A DNA stretch of 5,130 nucleotides from Lachnospiraceae bacterium (GCA_017473665.1 JAFUKK010000110.1:1-5130), one strand, 5' to 3'; counted from the stretch's first letter, positions 1 through 5,130 are shown. The notes: generated from the letters alone by a model not told the origin. Numbers and translations: made by a program.

Positions 1-1206
1 ATCGGCTTCAATGATGATCCTTTGTGTCTCATTGCAGGTACCAGTGCTTATATCAGAGAGACCGGGGATATGTCCATTCTCTCCCAGATGGTACCTTTTG
101 ATAATGACGAAAGTAAGGCTACTCCCCTCATGAACCATTTGAAGCGTTCCTTTGATTATATCGTAAATCATAAAGGTCCTCATAAATTACCTCTAATCGG
201 CCGTGCAGACTGGAATGACTGTCTGAACCTAAACTGTTTCTCCGAGCATCCCGGTGAATACTTCCAGACCTTTGGTCCCAGTGAAGGCCCCGTAGCCGAG
301 TCCGTATTCATTGCCGGTATGTTTGTAAAATACGGTGAGGAGTACGCACAGCTCTGCGAGTTGCTGGGCGATACCGCTGAGGCTGAATATGCCCGCAAGG
401 AAGTGGCTGTTATGTACGACACTATCCTGGAAAGCGGTTGGGACGGTGAGTGGTTTGTACGTGCTTATGATGCATACAGCAAAAAAATCGGTTCCAAAGA
501 ATGTGAAGAAGGTCAGATTTACATTGAGCCCCAGGGCTTCTGTGTACTGGCAGGTGTGGGCGTAAAAGAAGGCTTGGCCGAAAAGGCTCTGAATTCTGTA
601 AAAGAAAGACTGGATACCAAGTACGGTGTCATGATTCTCCAGCCTGCTTATACCCGTTATCATTTAGAGCTGGGTGAGGTATCCTCTTATCCTCCCGGAT
701 ATAAGGAGAATGCGGGTATCTTCTGCCACAACAATCCTTGGGTATCCATTGCAGAGACCGTTATCGGCCGTGGTGACAGAGCTTTTGAGATTTACAAAAA
801 GACCTGTCCTGCTTACATTGAGGATATCAGTGAGATTCATCGTACCGAGCCCTATGTATACTCCCAGATGGTGGCAGGCGCAGACGCACCCAGACATGGT
901 GAGGCAAAGAACAGCTGGCTCACCGGTACTGCAGCATGGACCTTTGTAAATATCTCCCAGTACATTCTGGGTATTTACCCTACCCACAATGGTCTCCAGG
1001 TAAATCCTTGTATTCCCGACGGCTTCGGTGATTTCACTGTAGACAGAGAATACAGAGGCTGCCGTTATCACATCAGTGTCAAGAACCCCGGCAATGTACA
1101 AAAGGGCGTATCCAAGATGCTGGTAGACGGTGTGGAAGTATCCGGCAATATCATTCCTTACGATTCTGCAAAGAAGGACGTACAGGTAGAGATTACCATG
1201 GGCTAG
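1..1206 (+). CDS. GH94 glycoside phosphorylase, probably cellobiose phosphorylase (C-terminal half, 5' partial)
   Basis: The frame is open from base 1 and ends at TAG 1204-1206, giving 401 residues. GH94 cellobiose phosphorylases are about 810 residues, so roughly the first half lies outside the window. They cleave cellobiose with phosphate, in the cytoplasm, to glucose and alpha-glucose 1-phosphate. Seen: the edge motif [16 protein letters not shown] at residues 69-76, whose WND aspartate (residue 73) matches the general acid of the family (Asp490 in the Cellvibrio gilvus enzyme, from memory); GIFCHNNPW with His 243; and [10 protein letters not shown] with Thr 308 and Gly 309. The last two match phosphate-site residues recalled as His666 and Thr731/Gly732 in C. 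gilvus, and the 65-residue spacing agrees. The C-terminal beta-sandwich begins around [17 protein letters not shown]. Cellobiose specificity is inferred from overall likeness; a cellodextrin or other beta-glucan phosphorylase is less likely. The frame is intact with no frameshift. A hairpin terminator follows 46 bases after the stop. Confidence 0.92.
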   Translation: MGFNDDPLCLIAGTSAYIRETGDMSILSQMVPFDNDESKATPLMNHLKRSFDYIVNHKGPHKLPLIGRADWNDCLNLNCFSEHPGEYFQTFGPSEGPVAESVFIAGMFVKYGEEYAQLCELLGDTAEAEYARKEVAVMYDTILESGWDGEWFVRAYDAYSKKIGSKECEEGQIYIEPQGFCVLAGVGVKEGLAEKALNSVKERLDTKYGVMILQPAYTRYHLELGEVSSYPPGYKENAGIFCHNNPWVSIAETVIGRGDRAFEIYKKTCPAYIEDISEIHRTEPYVYSQMVAGADAPRHGEAKNSWLTGTAAWTFVNISQYILGIYPTHNGLQVNPCIPDGFGDFTVDREYRGCRYHISVKNPGNVQKGVSKMLVDGVEVSGNIIPYDSAKKDVQVEITMG

Positions 1207-1252
1207 TCCTCCCAAAACAAAGTAAATAGGATATGGTTTTAGCCATATAGCA

Positions 1253-1284
1253 AAAGGTGGAAGCACGCAAATGCTTCCACCTTT
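1253..1284. terminator. Bidirectional intrinsic terminator between the GH94 gene and the DUF6171-like gene
   Basis: A perfect 13-bp stem (1253-1265 with 1272-1284, AAAGGTGGAAGCA and its complement) closes a 6-base loop. It is followed on the plus strand by TTTATTATT and on the minus strand by a short T run. It lies between two convergent genes, so it probably ends transcripts from both sides. Confidence 0.85.
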
Positions 1285-1317
1285 ATTATTCTCATAAATA
1301 GGCAATGCTGATATGGG

Positions 1318-1590
1318 CTATTGCACTGCCCCCCAATGGTTCACCGGGCAGGCATTGGTACGAATCACCGCCCGCAGCTCTACATAACAGCCACAATGCC
1401 GGCACATGCCCTGAAACAGATTCTCACAGTCCTTACATATAAGCAACCTACTTTCATACTGCTCCTGGTCCACCTTTATATCACCGTCCAGATTCTCTAT
1501 GTAATCACGTAGATTATTAAAATATTCTTCCTGACCTATCATGTCACGGGTCAGACATTTTTTACAGATTCTCAGCTGATTTTCCTGCAT
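1318..1590 (-). CDS. Small cysteine-rich protein, DUF6171-like (probable zinc-ribbon)
   Basis: This encodes a 90-residue soluble protein of unknown function. It has eight cysteines in paired knuckles: CKKC at residues 9-12, CKDC at 52-55, CRHCGC at 63-68 and a single Cys at 81, plus His 65 and His 85. That spacing suggests one or two structural zinc sites. Between the first and second pairs is an acidic stretch predicted to be helical (EEYFNNLRDYIENLDGDI). The overall pattern, CxxC near the N-terminus then ICKxC and MCRxCGC, matches the uncharacterised Firmicutes family DUF6171 as I remember it. The ATG at 1588-1590 is supported by GGGAGA (1599-1604 on the minus strand), 8 bases upstream. There is no signal peptide or membrane segment. 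The start region overlaps a divergent promoter on the plus strand. I could not find a convincing promoter for this gene itself. The stop is 33 bases from the shared terminator. Confidence 0.8.
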   Translation of the reverse strand: MQENQLRICKKCLTRDMIGQEEYFNNLRDYIENLDGDIKVDQEQYESRLLICKDCENLFQGMCRHCGCYVELRAVIRTNACPVNHWGAVQ

Positions 1591-1618
1591 TTGAAAGTTC
1601 TCCCGAAAGTTTTATAAC
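1591..1618 (+). promoter_or_regulatory. Sigma-A-type promoter of the small toxin-like ORF
   Basis: TTGAAA at 1591-1596 and TATAAC at 1613-1618 are separated by 16 bases. Transcription would start near 1625, leaving a leader of about 43 bases before the small ORF at 1668. The promoter abuts the start codon of the divergent DUF6171-like gene and contains that gene's ribosome binding site in its spacer. Confidence 0.6.
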
Positions 1619-1653
1619 GACTTTACTTTTGTCAGCTGCCGAACATTATTGAA

Positions 1654-1658
1654 AGGAG
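1654..1658 (+). promoter_or_regulatory. Ribosome binding site choosing the start of the 28-codon ORF
   Basis: AGGAG lies 9 bases before ATG 1668 but only 3 bases before the in-frame ATG at 1662. The spacing favours 1668, which also gives the N-terminus MITY that I remember as typical of holin-like toxin peptides. Use of 1662 would add only Met-Pro. Confidence 0.7.
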
Positions 1659-1667
1659 CTGATGCCA

Positions 1668-1754
1668 ATGATTACATATTCGGATTTAATTCAATTTGTA
1701 ATTATGCTTTGCGCAGTGATTACTGTAGTAGTTAATATCAAACGCAAAAAATAA
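1668..1754 (+). CDS. Putative holin-like (Hol-Tox) type I toxin peptide, 28 aa
   Basis: This short ORF encodes 28 residues. It begins MITYSDLIQ, continues as a hydrophobic helix of about 17 residues (around residues 7-23: LIQFVIMLCAVITVVVN) and ends with the basic tail KRKK. One membrane helix plus a positively charged C-terminus after an M-(I/T/V)-T-Y start is the pattern of the small Firmicutes putative holin-like toxins (Hol-Tox family, related in style to TxpA/BsrG). Such peptides insert into the membrane and are silenced by an antisense RNA. Support for real expression: a good promoter (1591-1618), AGGAG 9 bases upstream, and a hairpin terminator beginning inside the stop codon. A facing RNA gene with its own promoter shares that terminator. 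Family assignment is by recognition of the pattern, not by alignment. It could instead be a non-toxic membrane micropeptide. Confidence 0.7.
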   Translation: MITYSDLIQFVIMLCAVITVVVNIKRKK

Positions 1755-1839
1755 CGCCCTCGGTCTGGTAAACTAAGGCGTTATTTTCATAACCCATTTG
1801 CCAGCGGCTAGGTGTACGCTAGTCATTGGCTCTCTTGCC
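1746..1839 (-). ncRNA. Putative antisense RNA antitoxin to the 28-aa peptide
   Basis: A minus-strand promoter (1846-1874) would start a transcript near 1839 that ends at the T run by 1746, giving about 94 bases. Its 3' part is fully complementary to the last codons, stop and terminator of the small ORF mRNA. Its 5' part has further structure: TTGGC-AAGAGA-GCCAA spans the predicted start (1826-1841), and two CTAG repeats (1808-1811, 1819-1822) can pair. A small convergent RNA overlapping the toxin 3' end is the layout known from txpA/RatA and bsrG/SR4 of Bacillus subtilis. Boundaries are inferred from the promoter and terminator only. Confidence 0.6.
1748..1787. terminator. Bidirectional terminator shared by toxin mRNA and antisense RNA
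   Basis: An 11-bp perfect stem (AAAATAACGCC 1748-1758 with GGCGTTATTTT 1777-1787) closes an 18-base loop. On the plus strand the right arm ends in TTTT. On the minus strand the right arm runs into six T residues, which makes a strong terminator. The TAA stop of the small ORF (1752-1754) lies in the left arm, so the two transcripts overlap tail to tail by about 40 bases. Confidence 0.8.
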
Positions 1840-1845
1840 AAGCAC

Positions 1846-1874
1846 ATTATATTGCACAACGGTCAAAAAAGCAA
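1846..1874 (-). promoter_or_regulatory. Promoter of the antisense RNA
   Basis: On the minus strand, TTGCTT (1869-1874) and a perfect TATAAT (1846-1851) are separated by exactly 17 bases. No protein-coding gene follows, only the structured region ending at the shared terminator, which argues for an RNA gene. Bases 1875-1931, between this promoter and the tRNA terminator, hold nothing I can identify. Confidence 0.65.
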
Positions 1875-1931
1875 GACAAAAGCAGTTTAAACCTTGCCCG
1901 TTTTTCACACGGAGATAATTTCAGAAATAGC

Positions 1932-1966
1932 AAAAACCTCGTAAACCCTTAAGTTTACGAGGTTTT
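1932..1966 (-). terminator. Intrinsic terminator of tRNA-Arg
   Basis: A 14-bp perfect stem (1933-1946 with 1953-1966, AAAACCTCGTAAAC and its complement) closes a 6-base loop. Read on the minus strand it ends in a run of five T residues. It begins 7 bases past the tRNA 3' end. Confidence 0.85.
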
Positions 1967-1972
1967 GTAACG

Positions 1973-2046
1973 TGTGCGTTAGAAGATTCGAACTCCCGAC
2001 CTTTTGGTCCGTAGCCAAACGCTCTATCCAGCTGAGCTAAACGCAC
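1973..2046 (-). tRNA. tRNA-Arg (anticodon ACG)
   Basis: A complete 74-base cloverleaf is visible on the minus strand. The acceptor stem GTGCGTT pairs with AACGCAC. The D stem is GCTC/GAGC with a loop containing GG. The anticodon stem TTTGG/CCAAA closes the loop CTACGGA, giving anticodon ACG. The variable loop is AGGTC, and the T arm GGGAG/CTTCT closes TTCGAAT and includes two G-U pairs. The discriminator base is A (1973). The 3' CCA is not encoded, since CGTT follows, so it would be added by nucleotidyltransferase. A34 is expected to be edited to inosine to read CGU, CGC and CGA. Confidence 0.97.
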
Positions 2047-2077
2047 ATCTTGTTGAGGTGTCCCTACAACATTGTCT

Positions 2078-2106
2078 ATTTTAACTTTATCCGGGGCAAA
2101 AGTCAA
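2078..2106 (-). promoter_or_regulatory. Promoter of tRNA-Arg with A-rich upstream element
   Basis: On the minus strand, TTGACT (2101-2106) and TAAAAT (2078-2083) are 17 bases apart, giving a start near 2071 and a leader of about 25 bases. Upstream (2107-2150) the minus strand is very A-rich with A tracts, like the UP elements of stable RNA promoters. Confidence 0.75.
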
Positions 2107-2209
2107 GTGTATTTTTGTATTTTTTCAAACAATTTTTATTTATTCTATCCGCTCTCATCCCAATCTCATTTTTCATCCCTTTTTCCCATAAAAATATCAT
2201 ACTTTTGAT

Positions 2210-2236
2210 TTGCTTTTTCTGATTTTGTGATATACT
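2210..2236 (+). promoter_or_regulatory. Extended -10 promoter of the smsCB operon
   Basis: TATACT (2231-2236) is preceded by TG at 2228-2229, forming TGATATACT, an extended -10 element. The -35 region is weaker: TTGCTT at 2210-2215 with a 15-base spacer, or TTTGCT at 2209-2214 with 16. The start would be near 2243, with about 63 bases of leader. Confidence 0.5.
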
Positions 2237-2251
2237 GATTAATGATTCCTT

Positions 2252-2267
2252 TGTGGAGATTCCCACA
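2252..2267 (+). repeat. Small inverted repeat in the smsC leader
   Basis: TGTGG (2252-2256) and CCACA (2263-2267) flank AGATTC just after the predicted transcription start. It could be a leader hairpin or an operator half-site pair. It does not match the IscR/Rrf2 operator consensus I know, so no regulator is assigned. Confidence 0.35.
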
Positions 2268-2305
2268 TGAGAATATATAACTGTAACCATTTATAGGAGG
2301 TACTT

Positions 2306-3022
2306 ATGCTGGAATTACAGAATCTCTCCTTTCAGGTAGCCGGAGCTGATGGCACCAAGGAGATTATTAAAAATATAAATCTGACCTTAAAGGACCATAC
2401 CCTCACCGCCATCACCGGGCCTAACGGTGGCGGCAAGTCCACCCTGGCCAAATTAATCATGGGCATCGAAAAGCCCACCTCCGGCCGCATTCTGTTTAAC
2501 GGGATGGATATTACGGATATGAGCATTACGGAACGTGCCAATGCAGGCATCAGCTTTGCCTTTCAGCAACCGGTACGCTTTAAAGGCATAAAGGTCAAGG
2601 ATTTGATCACCCTGGCTGCCGGAAATAAAATTTCCATAGCCGGTGCTTGTGAATACTTAAGCAAGGTAGGCTTATGCGCCCGTGACTATATCAATCGTGA
2701 TATAGATGCCAGTCTTTCCGGCGGGGAGTTAAAACGCATCGAAATAGCCACCATTATTGCCCGCAATACCCCCCTGTCCGTCTTTGATGAACCGGAGGCA
2801 GGTATCGACTTGTGGAGCTTTAATAACCTCATTCAAGTATTTGAAAATCTGCATGATACCAGCGACAATTCCCTGCTGATTATCTCCCATCAGGAGCGTA
2901 TCCTGAATATCGCAGACGAGATTGTAGTTATTGCAGATGGTCAGGTAAAAGCCCAGGGCCCCAAGGACAGCATCCTGCCGGAACTTTTGCAGGGCACTGA
3001 AAGCTGTAAATTTTATCGATAA
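2306..3022 (+). CDS. smsC: SufC-type Fe-S cluster assembly ATPase (SmsC of the minimal SUF-like system)
   Basis: This encodes a 238-residue cytoplasmic ABC ATPase without membrane segments. The motifs are complete: Walker A GPNGGGKST at 38-46, Q-loop FAFQQP at 84-89, signature LSGGELKRIEIA at 137-148, Walker B with catalytic Glu in SVFDEPEAGID at 158-168, and H-loop His 195 in ISHQ. SufC proteins power Fe-S cluster building on a SufB/SufD scaffold rather than transport. The DEPEAGIDLWSF stretch and the gene directly downstream point to this role. With only one scaffold gene and no sufS, sufU or sufE beside it, the pair fits the minimal SMS system described in archaea and some anaerobic bacteria. 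ATG 2306 has AGGAGG (2295-2300) 5 bases upstream. It would otherwise be annotated sufC or as a generic ABC transporter ATP-binding protein. Confidence 0.9.
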   Translation: MLELQNLSFQVAGADGTKEIIKNINLTLKDHTLTAITGPNGGGKSTLAKLIMGIEKPTSGRILFNGMDITDMSITERANAGISFAFQQPVRFKGIKVKDLITLAAGNKISIAGACEYLSKVGLCARDYINRDIDASLSGGELKRIEIATIIARNTPLSVFDEPEAGIDLWSFNNLIQVFENLHDTSDNSLLIISHQERILNIADEIVVIADGQVKAQGPKDSILPELLQGTESCKFYR

Positions 3023-3063
3023 GGCTTATTTAAATCATCTTATATAAAAGGATTGGTGAATAT

Positions 3064-3981
3064 ATGGACCAGATACAGAAAACTCTTTTAGAGCAGGTGG
3101 CAGACCTCCATGAGGTACCTGCCGGAGCCTACAACATCCGTGCCAATGGAGAGAGCGTAGGCCGCAACACCACCGCTCATATTGATATTGTGACAAAGAC
3201 AGACAAACCGGGCATCGACATCTTTATCAAGCCCGGCACCAAAAAGGAAAGCGTGCATATCCCTGTAGTGCTGAGCCAGAGTGGCCTCACCGAGCTGGTA
3301 TACAATGACTTCCATATCGGTGCAGATTGTGATATCACCATTGTAGCCGGTTGCGGTATTCACAACGGCGGTGACAAAGACAGCAAGCATGATGGTATTC
3401 ACAGCTTCTTCGTGGGTGCCAATTCCAGAGTACGTTATGTAGAAAAGCATTATGGTAGCGGCGAAGGCACCGGCCAGCGTATTATGAATCCGGAGACCCG
3501 TGTAGAACTGGCTGAGGGTAGCTACATGGAAATGGAGACCGTGCAGATTAAAGGTGTAGACTCCACCAAGCGTGTGACCAATGCAATCATCGGAGATGGT
3601 GCCAAACTGGTGATTACTGAACGACTTATGACCCACGGAGAACAGTATGCAGAGTCCGAATTCAATGTGGACTTAAACGGCGAAGGCTCCAGCACCAATG
3701 TAATTTCCCGTGCAGTAGCTAAGGACAATTCCCGTCAACTATTCCTGGCTAAGATTAATGGTAATAATAAATGTGCCGGCCACTCTGAATGCGATGCTAT
3801 CATTATGGATAATGCCAAAATCAGTGCCATACCTGAAATCACTGCCAATTGTCTGGATGCGGAGCTGATACATGAGGCTGCCATCGGCAAAATTGCCGGA
3901 GACCAGTTAATCAAGCTGATGACTCTGGGACTTACCGAGGCCGAAGCCGAAGAACAAATTGTCAACGGATTTTTAAAATAA
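3064..3981 (+). CDS. smsB: SufB/SufD-family Fe-S cluster scaffold (SmsB of the minimal SUF-like system)
   Basis: This 305-residue cytoplasmic protein is the presumed partner of the SufC-type ATPase 41 bases upstream. It corresponds to a SufB/SufD core and is much shorter than E. coli SufB (about 495 residues) or SufD (about 420). Residues 80-240 are a repetitive beta-helix-like stretch rich in Gly, Asp and Val. The C-terminal segment GHSECDAIIMDN...IHEAAIGKIAGDQLIKLM...VNGFLK (239-305) is the family hallmark that docks on SufC. Glu 271 in HEA corresponds to the functional Glu of E. coli SufB (Glu434, from memory). The E. coli SufB Cys405 position appears to be non-Cys here (around MDNAKISAIP). 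Other cysteines are at 89, 97, 237, 243 and 263. ATG 3064 is preceded by GGTGA 4 bases away and AAAGGA 11 bases away. A terminator follows the stop by 8 bases. Confidence 0.88.
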   Translation: MDQIQKTLLEQVADLHEVPAGAYNIRANGESVGRNTTAHIDIVTKTDKPGIDIFIKPGTKKESVHIPVVLSQSGLTELVYNDFHIGADCDITIVAGCGIHNGGDKDSKHDGIHSFFVGANSRVRYVEKHYGSGEGTGQRIMNPETRVELAEGSYMEMETVQIKGVDSTKRVTNAIIGDGAKLVITERLMTHGEQYAESEFNVDLNGEGSSTNVISRAVAKDNSRQLFLAKINGNNKCAGHSECDAIIMDNAKISAIPEITANCLDAELIHEAAIGKIAGDQLIKLMTLGLTEAEAEEQIVNGFLK

Positions 3982-3989
3982 TATACACA

Positions 3990-4018
3990 AAAGGGTGGCC
4001 TGAATGAAGCCACCCTTT
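3990..4018. terminator. Bidirectional terminator between smsB and the GGDEF gene
   Basis: A 10-bp perfect stem (AAAGGGTGGC 3990-3999 with GCCACCCTTT 4009-4018) closes a 9-base loop. CTTATT follows on the plus strand and TTTTGTG on the minus strand. It sits between convergent stops at 3981 and 4033 and probably serves both. Confidence 0.82.
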
Positions 4019-4032
4019 CTTATTAAATATTC

Positions 4033-5130
4033 TTATTCTGTTTCCATATTGTGCATTTCTTCCTTCATATAGTACATTGCCTGGTCTGCACTACGGAAAT
4101 ATTCCTCTATGGTCAAATCGGTATAGGGTTCCACCAACACATGTCCCACACTGACCGTAAGCTTGTATGGCAGATTTCTTTGCGCATTTTCATACACCTG
4201 CTGCAACAATCTCTTCTTTAATATTTCTGCCTGTTCCCTTGATTCGCACTCGCCTACCAGCACAAATTCATCACCACCATAACGAACCGCATTCCACTTC
4301 TCCGGCAATACCTCTTTAATAGATTTCGCCACAGTGATAATTGCCGCATCACCTTGTAAGTGCCCATACTTATCATTAATATGCTTCATACGGTTGATAT
4401 CCACTACCACAATGGCTCCACACAATCCTTCCTTACGGCAGGCTTCCAGTCGGGGAATGGCAATCTTTTCATAGCCCTCTCTATTGAGTAATTCTGTCAA
4501 CTTATCAGTCTGAGACAAATGATTCAACTGTTCGTTCAGCTTATCCATTAAGATATTTTGCCGCGCTCTCTCCAGACCATTGGTCAGATGCTTGGTCCAC
4601 GTGAGCAGATTTGATTCCGGCAACAATGCCAGTGTATCTCGCATTGTCATATATCCGATACACTTATTTTCCATATGTAAAGGAACAATCAAATAGGTAT
4701 GACCTTCCTTGGTATGACTATCATAATTAGGAATAATACTCCTGCTTTCGATATACTGAACCGGTTGAGACACTCCATCCTTCATGGAATAAACCACTTT
4801 CATCCGCTCACTGTATCCCTGCTCCAAAAGCTCACATTCCTCATCCAAAGACCTCACAAACCGCTCATCCAGACACAGGGAAAAATCATTACCTTCATAA
4901 CTGTGATTCCCCTCCCACACATGCCTGAATGCCTGATACAACTCTTCTCTCTTACGCACCCACACCATACTCCTGTCCAAGCTGGTCAAATGCCAATCAA
5001 ACATTACTGAATCAATAGATTTTTTGTAGGTTTTCTGAAATGCCAACAGACGTTTTCTATTACGCGTAGTATCTAACTGACATCCACAGCTCTCCTCCAC
5101 AGCCACCTGGGTGCGGAAATTTACCTTTTC
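4033..5130 (-). CDS. Diguanylate cyclase (GGDEF) with a probable LacI/PBP1-like sensor domain, 5' partial
   Basis: The minus-strand frame is open to the right edge, giving 365 visible residues. GTG at 5104-5106 is a possible start, but the frame continues upstream without a stop (EKVNFRTQ) and no ribosome binding site precedes the GTG, so the gene is taken as cut. GGDEF enzymes make cyclic di-GMP from two GTP. Counting from the edge, the end of a ligand-binding domain is suggested by VAVEESCGC (residues 9-17), like the C-terminal (R/E)SCGC of LacI/PBP1-type sensors. A middle region of about residues 40-175 is possibly GAF-like, with a hydrophobic core HTYLIVPL. A helical linker at 180-210 leads into TDKLTELLNR, the usual entry to a GGDEF domain. 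In that domain Asp 244 (VVVDINRMKHIND), Asn 252, Asp 261 and GGDEF at 285-289 (bases 4264-4278) are intact, so it should be active. The RxxD inhibitory site before GGDEF is absent (PEKW). No membrane segment is visible. Confidence 0.88.
   Translation of the reverse strand, partial: EKVNFRTQVAVEESCGCQLDTTRNRKRLLAFQKTYKKSIDSVMFDWHLTSLDRSMVWVRKREELYQAFRHVWEGNHSYEGNDFSLCLDERFVRSLDEECELLEQGYSERMKVVYSMKDGVSQPVQYIESRSIIPNYDSHTKEGHTYLIVPLHMENKCIGYMTMRDTLALLPESNLLTWTKHLTNGLERARQNILMDKLNEQLNHLSQTDKLTELLNREGYEKIAIPRLEACRKEGLCGAIVVVDINRMKHINDKYGHLQGDAAIITVAKSIKEVLPEKWNAVRYGGDEFVLVGECESREQAEILKKRLLQQVYENAQRNLPYKLTVSVGHVLVEPYTDLTIEEYFRSADQAMYYMKEEMHNMETE

Noticed and set aside
1231..1248. Small hairpin ATATGG-CCATAT after the GH94 stop
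   Set aside because: It has only six base pairs, mostly A-T, with no T run; the strong terminator follows immediately.
664..1305. A 213-codon open frame on the minus strand opposite the GH94 gene
   Set aside because: It lies antisense to a strongly recognised enzyme with intact motifs, its translation resembles no family I know, and it runs through the terminator at 1253-1284.
1321..1512. A plus-strand 63-codon frame opposite the DUF6171-like gene
   Set aside because: It has no ribosome binding site, and the opposite strand carries the ordered cysteine pattern of a real protein.
1846..1866. TTGACC as the -35 element of the antisense RNA promoter
   Set aside because: It is only 9 bases from TATAAT; TTGCTT at 1869-1874 gives the usual 17-base spacing.
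1921..2106. A minus-strand 61-codon frame across the tRNA
   Set aside because: It is a translation of the tRNA-Arg gene, its promoter and terminator, not a protein.
2087..2290. A minus-strand 67-codon frame in the AT-rich gap before smsC
   Set aside because: It overlaps both the tRNA promoter and the smsC promoter, has low-complexity lysine-rich content and no recognisable family.
5104..5106. GTG as the true start of the GGDEF gene
   Set aside because: No Shine-Dalgarno sequence precedes it, the frame continues open to the edge, and the residues around it look like the end of a sensor domain.
1..5130. CRISPR arrays, insertion sequences, prophage or attachment sites
   Set aside because: I saw no regularly spaced direct repeats, transposase-like coding or terminal inverted repeats. 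The tRNA 3' end shows no duplicated segment within the window.

Overview
The window looks like a chromosomal segment from an anaerobic Gram-positive of the class Clostridia, probably Lachnospiraceae-like. This is inferred from moderate GC with AT-rich gaps, strong AGGAGG-type ribosome binding sites, a GH94 cellobiose phosphorylase, a DUF6171-type small cysteine-rich protein and a two-gene SufC/SufB-like Fe-S cluster system. The organism cannot be named from sequence alone.

Layout. (1) Positions 1-1206, plus strand: the C-terminal half of a GH94 phosphorylase, probably cellobiose phosphorylase, cut by the left edge. A strong bidirectional terminator (1253-1284) separates it from (2) a convergent 90-aa protein with eight cysteines (1318-1590, minus; DUF6171-like). 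(3) Positions 1591-1874 hold a compact locus: a promoter, a ribosome binding site and a 28-codon ORF for a one-helix membrane peptide with a basic tail, resembling the putative holin-like (Hol-Tox) toxins. Facing it is an apparent antisense RNA with its own promoter. Toxin mRNA and antisense RNA share one bidirectional terminator whose stem contains the toxin stop codon. This is the layout of a type I toxin-antitoxin module and is the most interesting item here. (4) A tRNA-Arg(ACG) gene on the minus strand with consensus promoter, A/T-rich upstream element and terminator (1932-2106). (5) An AT-rich leader with an extended -10 promoter and a small inverted repeat (2107-2305), followed by a two-gene operon (2306-3981) encoding a SufC-type ATPase and a short SufB/SufD-type scaffold. 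This matches the minimal SMS (SmsC-SmsB) form of the SUF Fe-S assembly machinery. (6) A convergent terminator (3990-4018). (7) A minus-strand diguanylate cyclase (4033 to the right edge) with an intact GGDEF motif. Its N-terminus is missing, but the residues visible at the edge look like the end of a LacI/PBP1-type ligand-binding domain.

The genes do not form one pathway. They are separate transcription units, each closed by its own or a shared terminator: cellodextrin catabolism, a probable toxin-antitoxin pair, a tRNA, Fe-S cluster assembly and c-di-GMP signalling.
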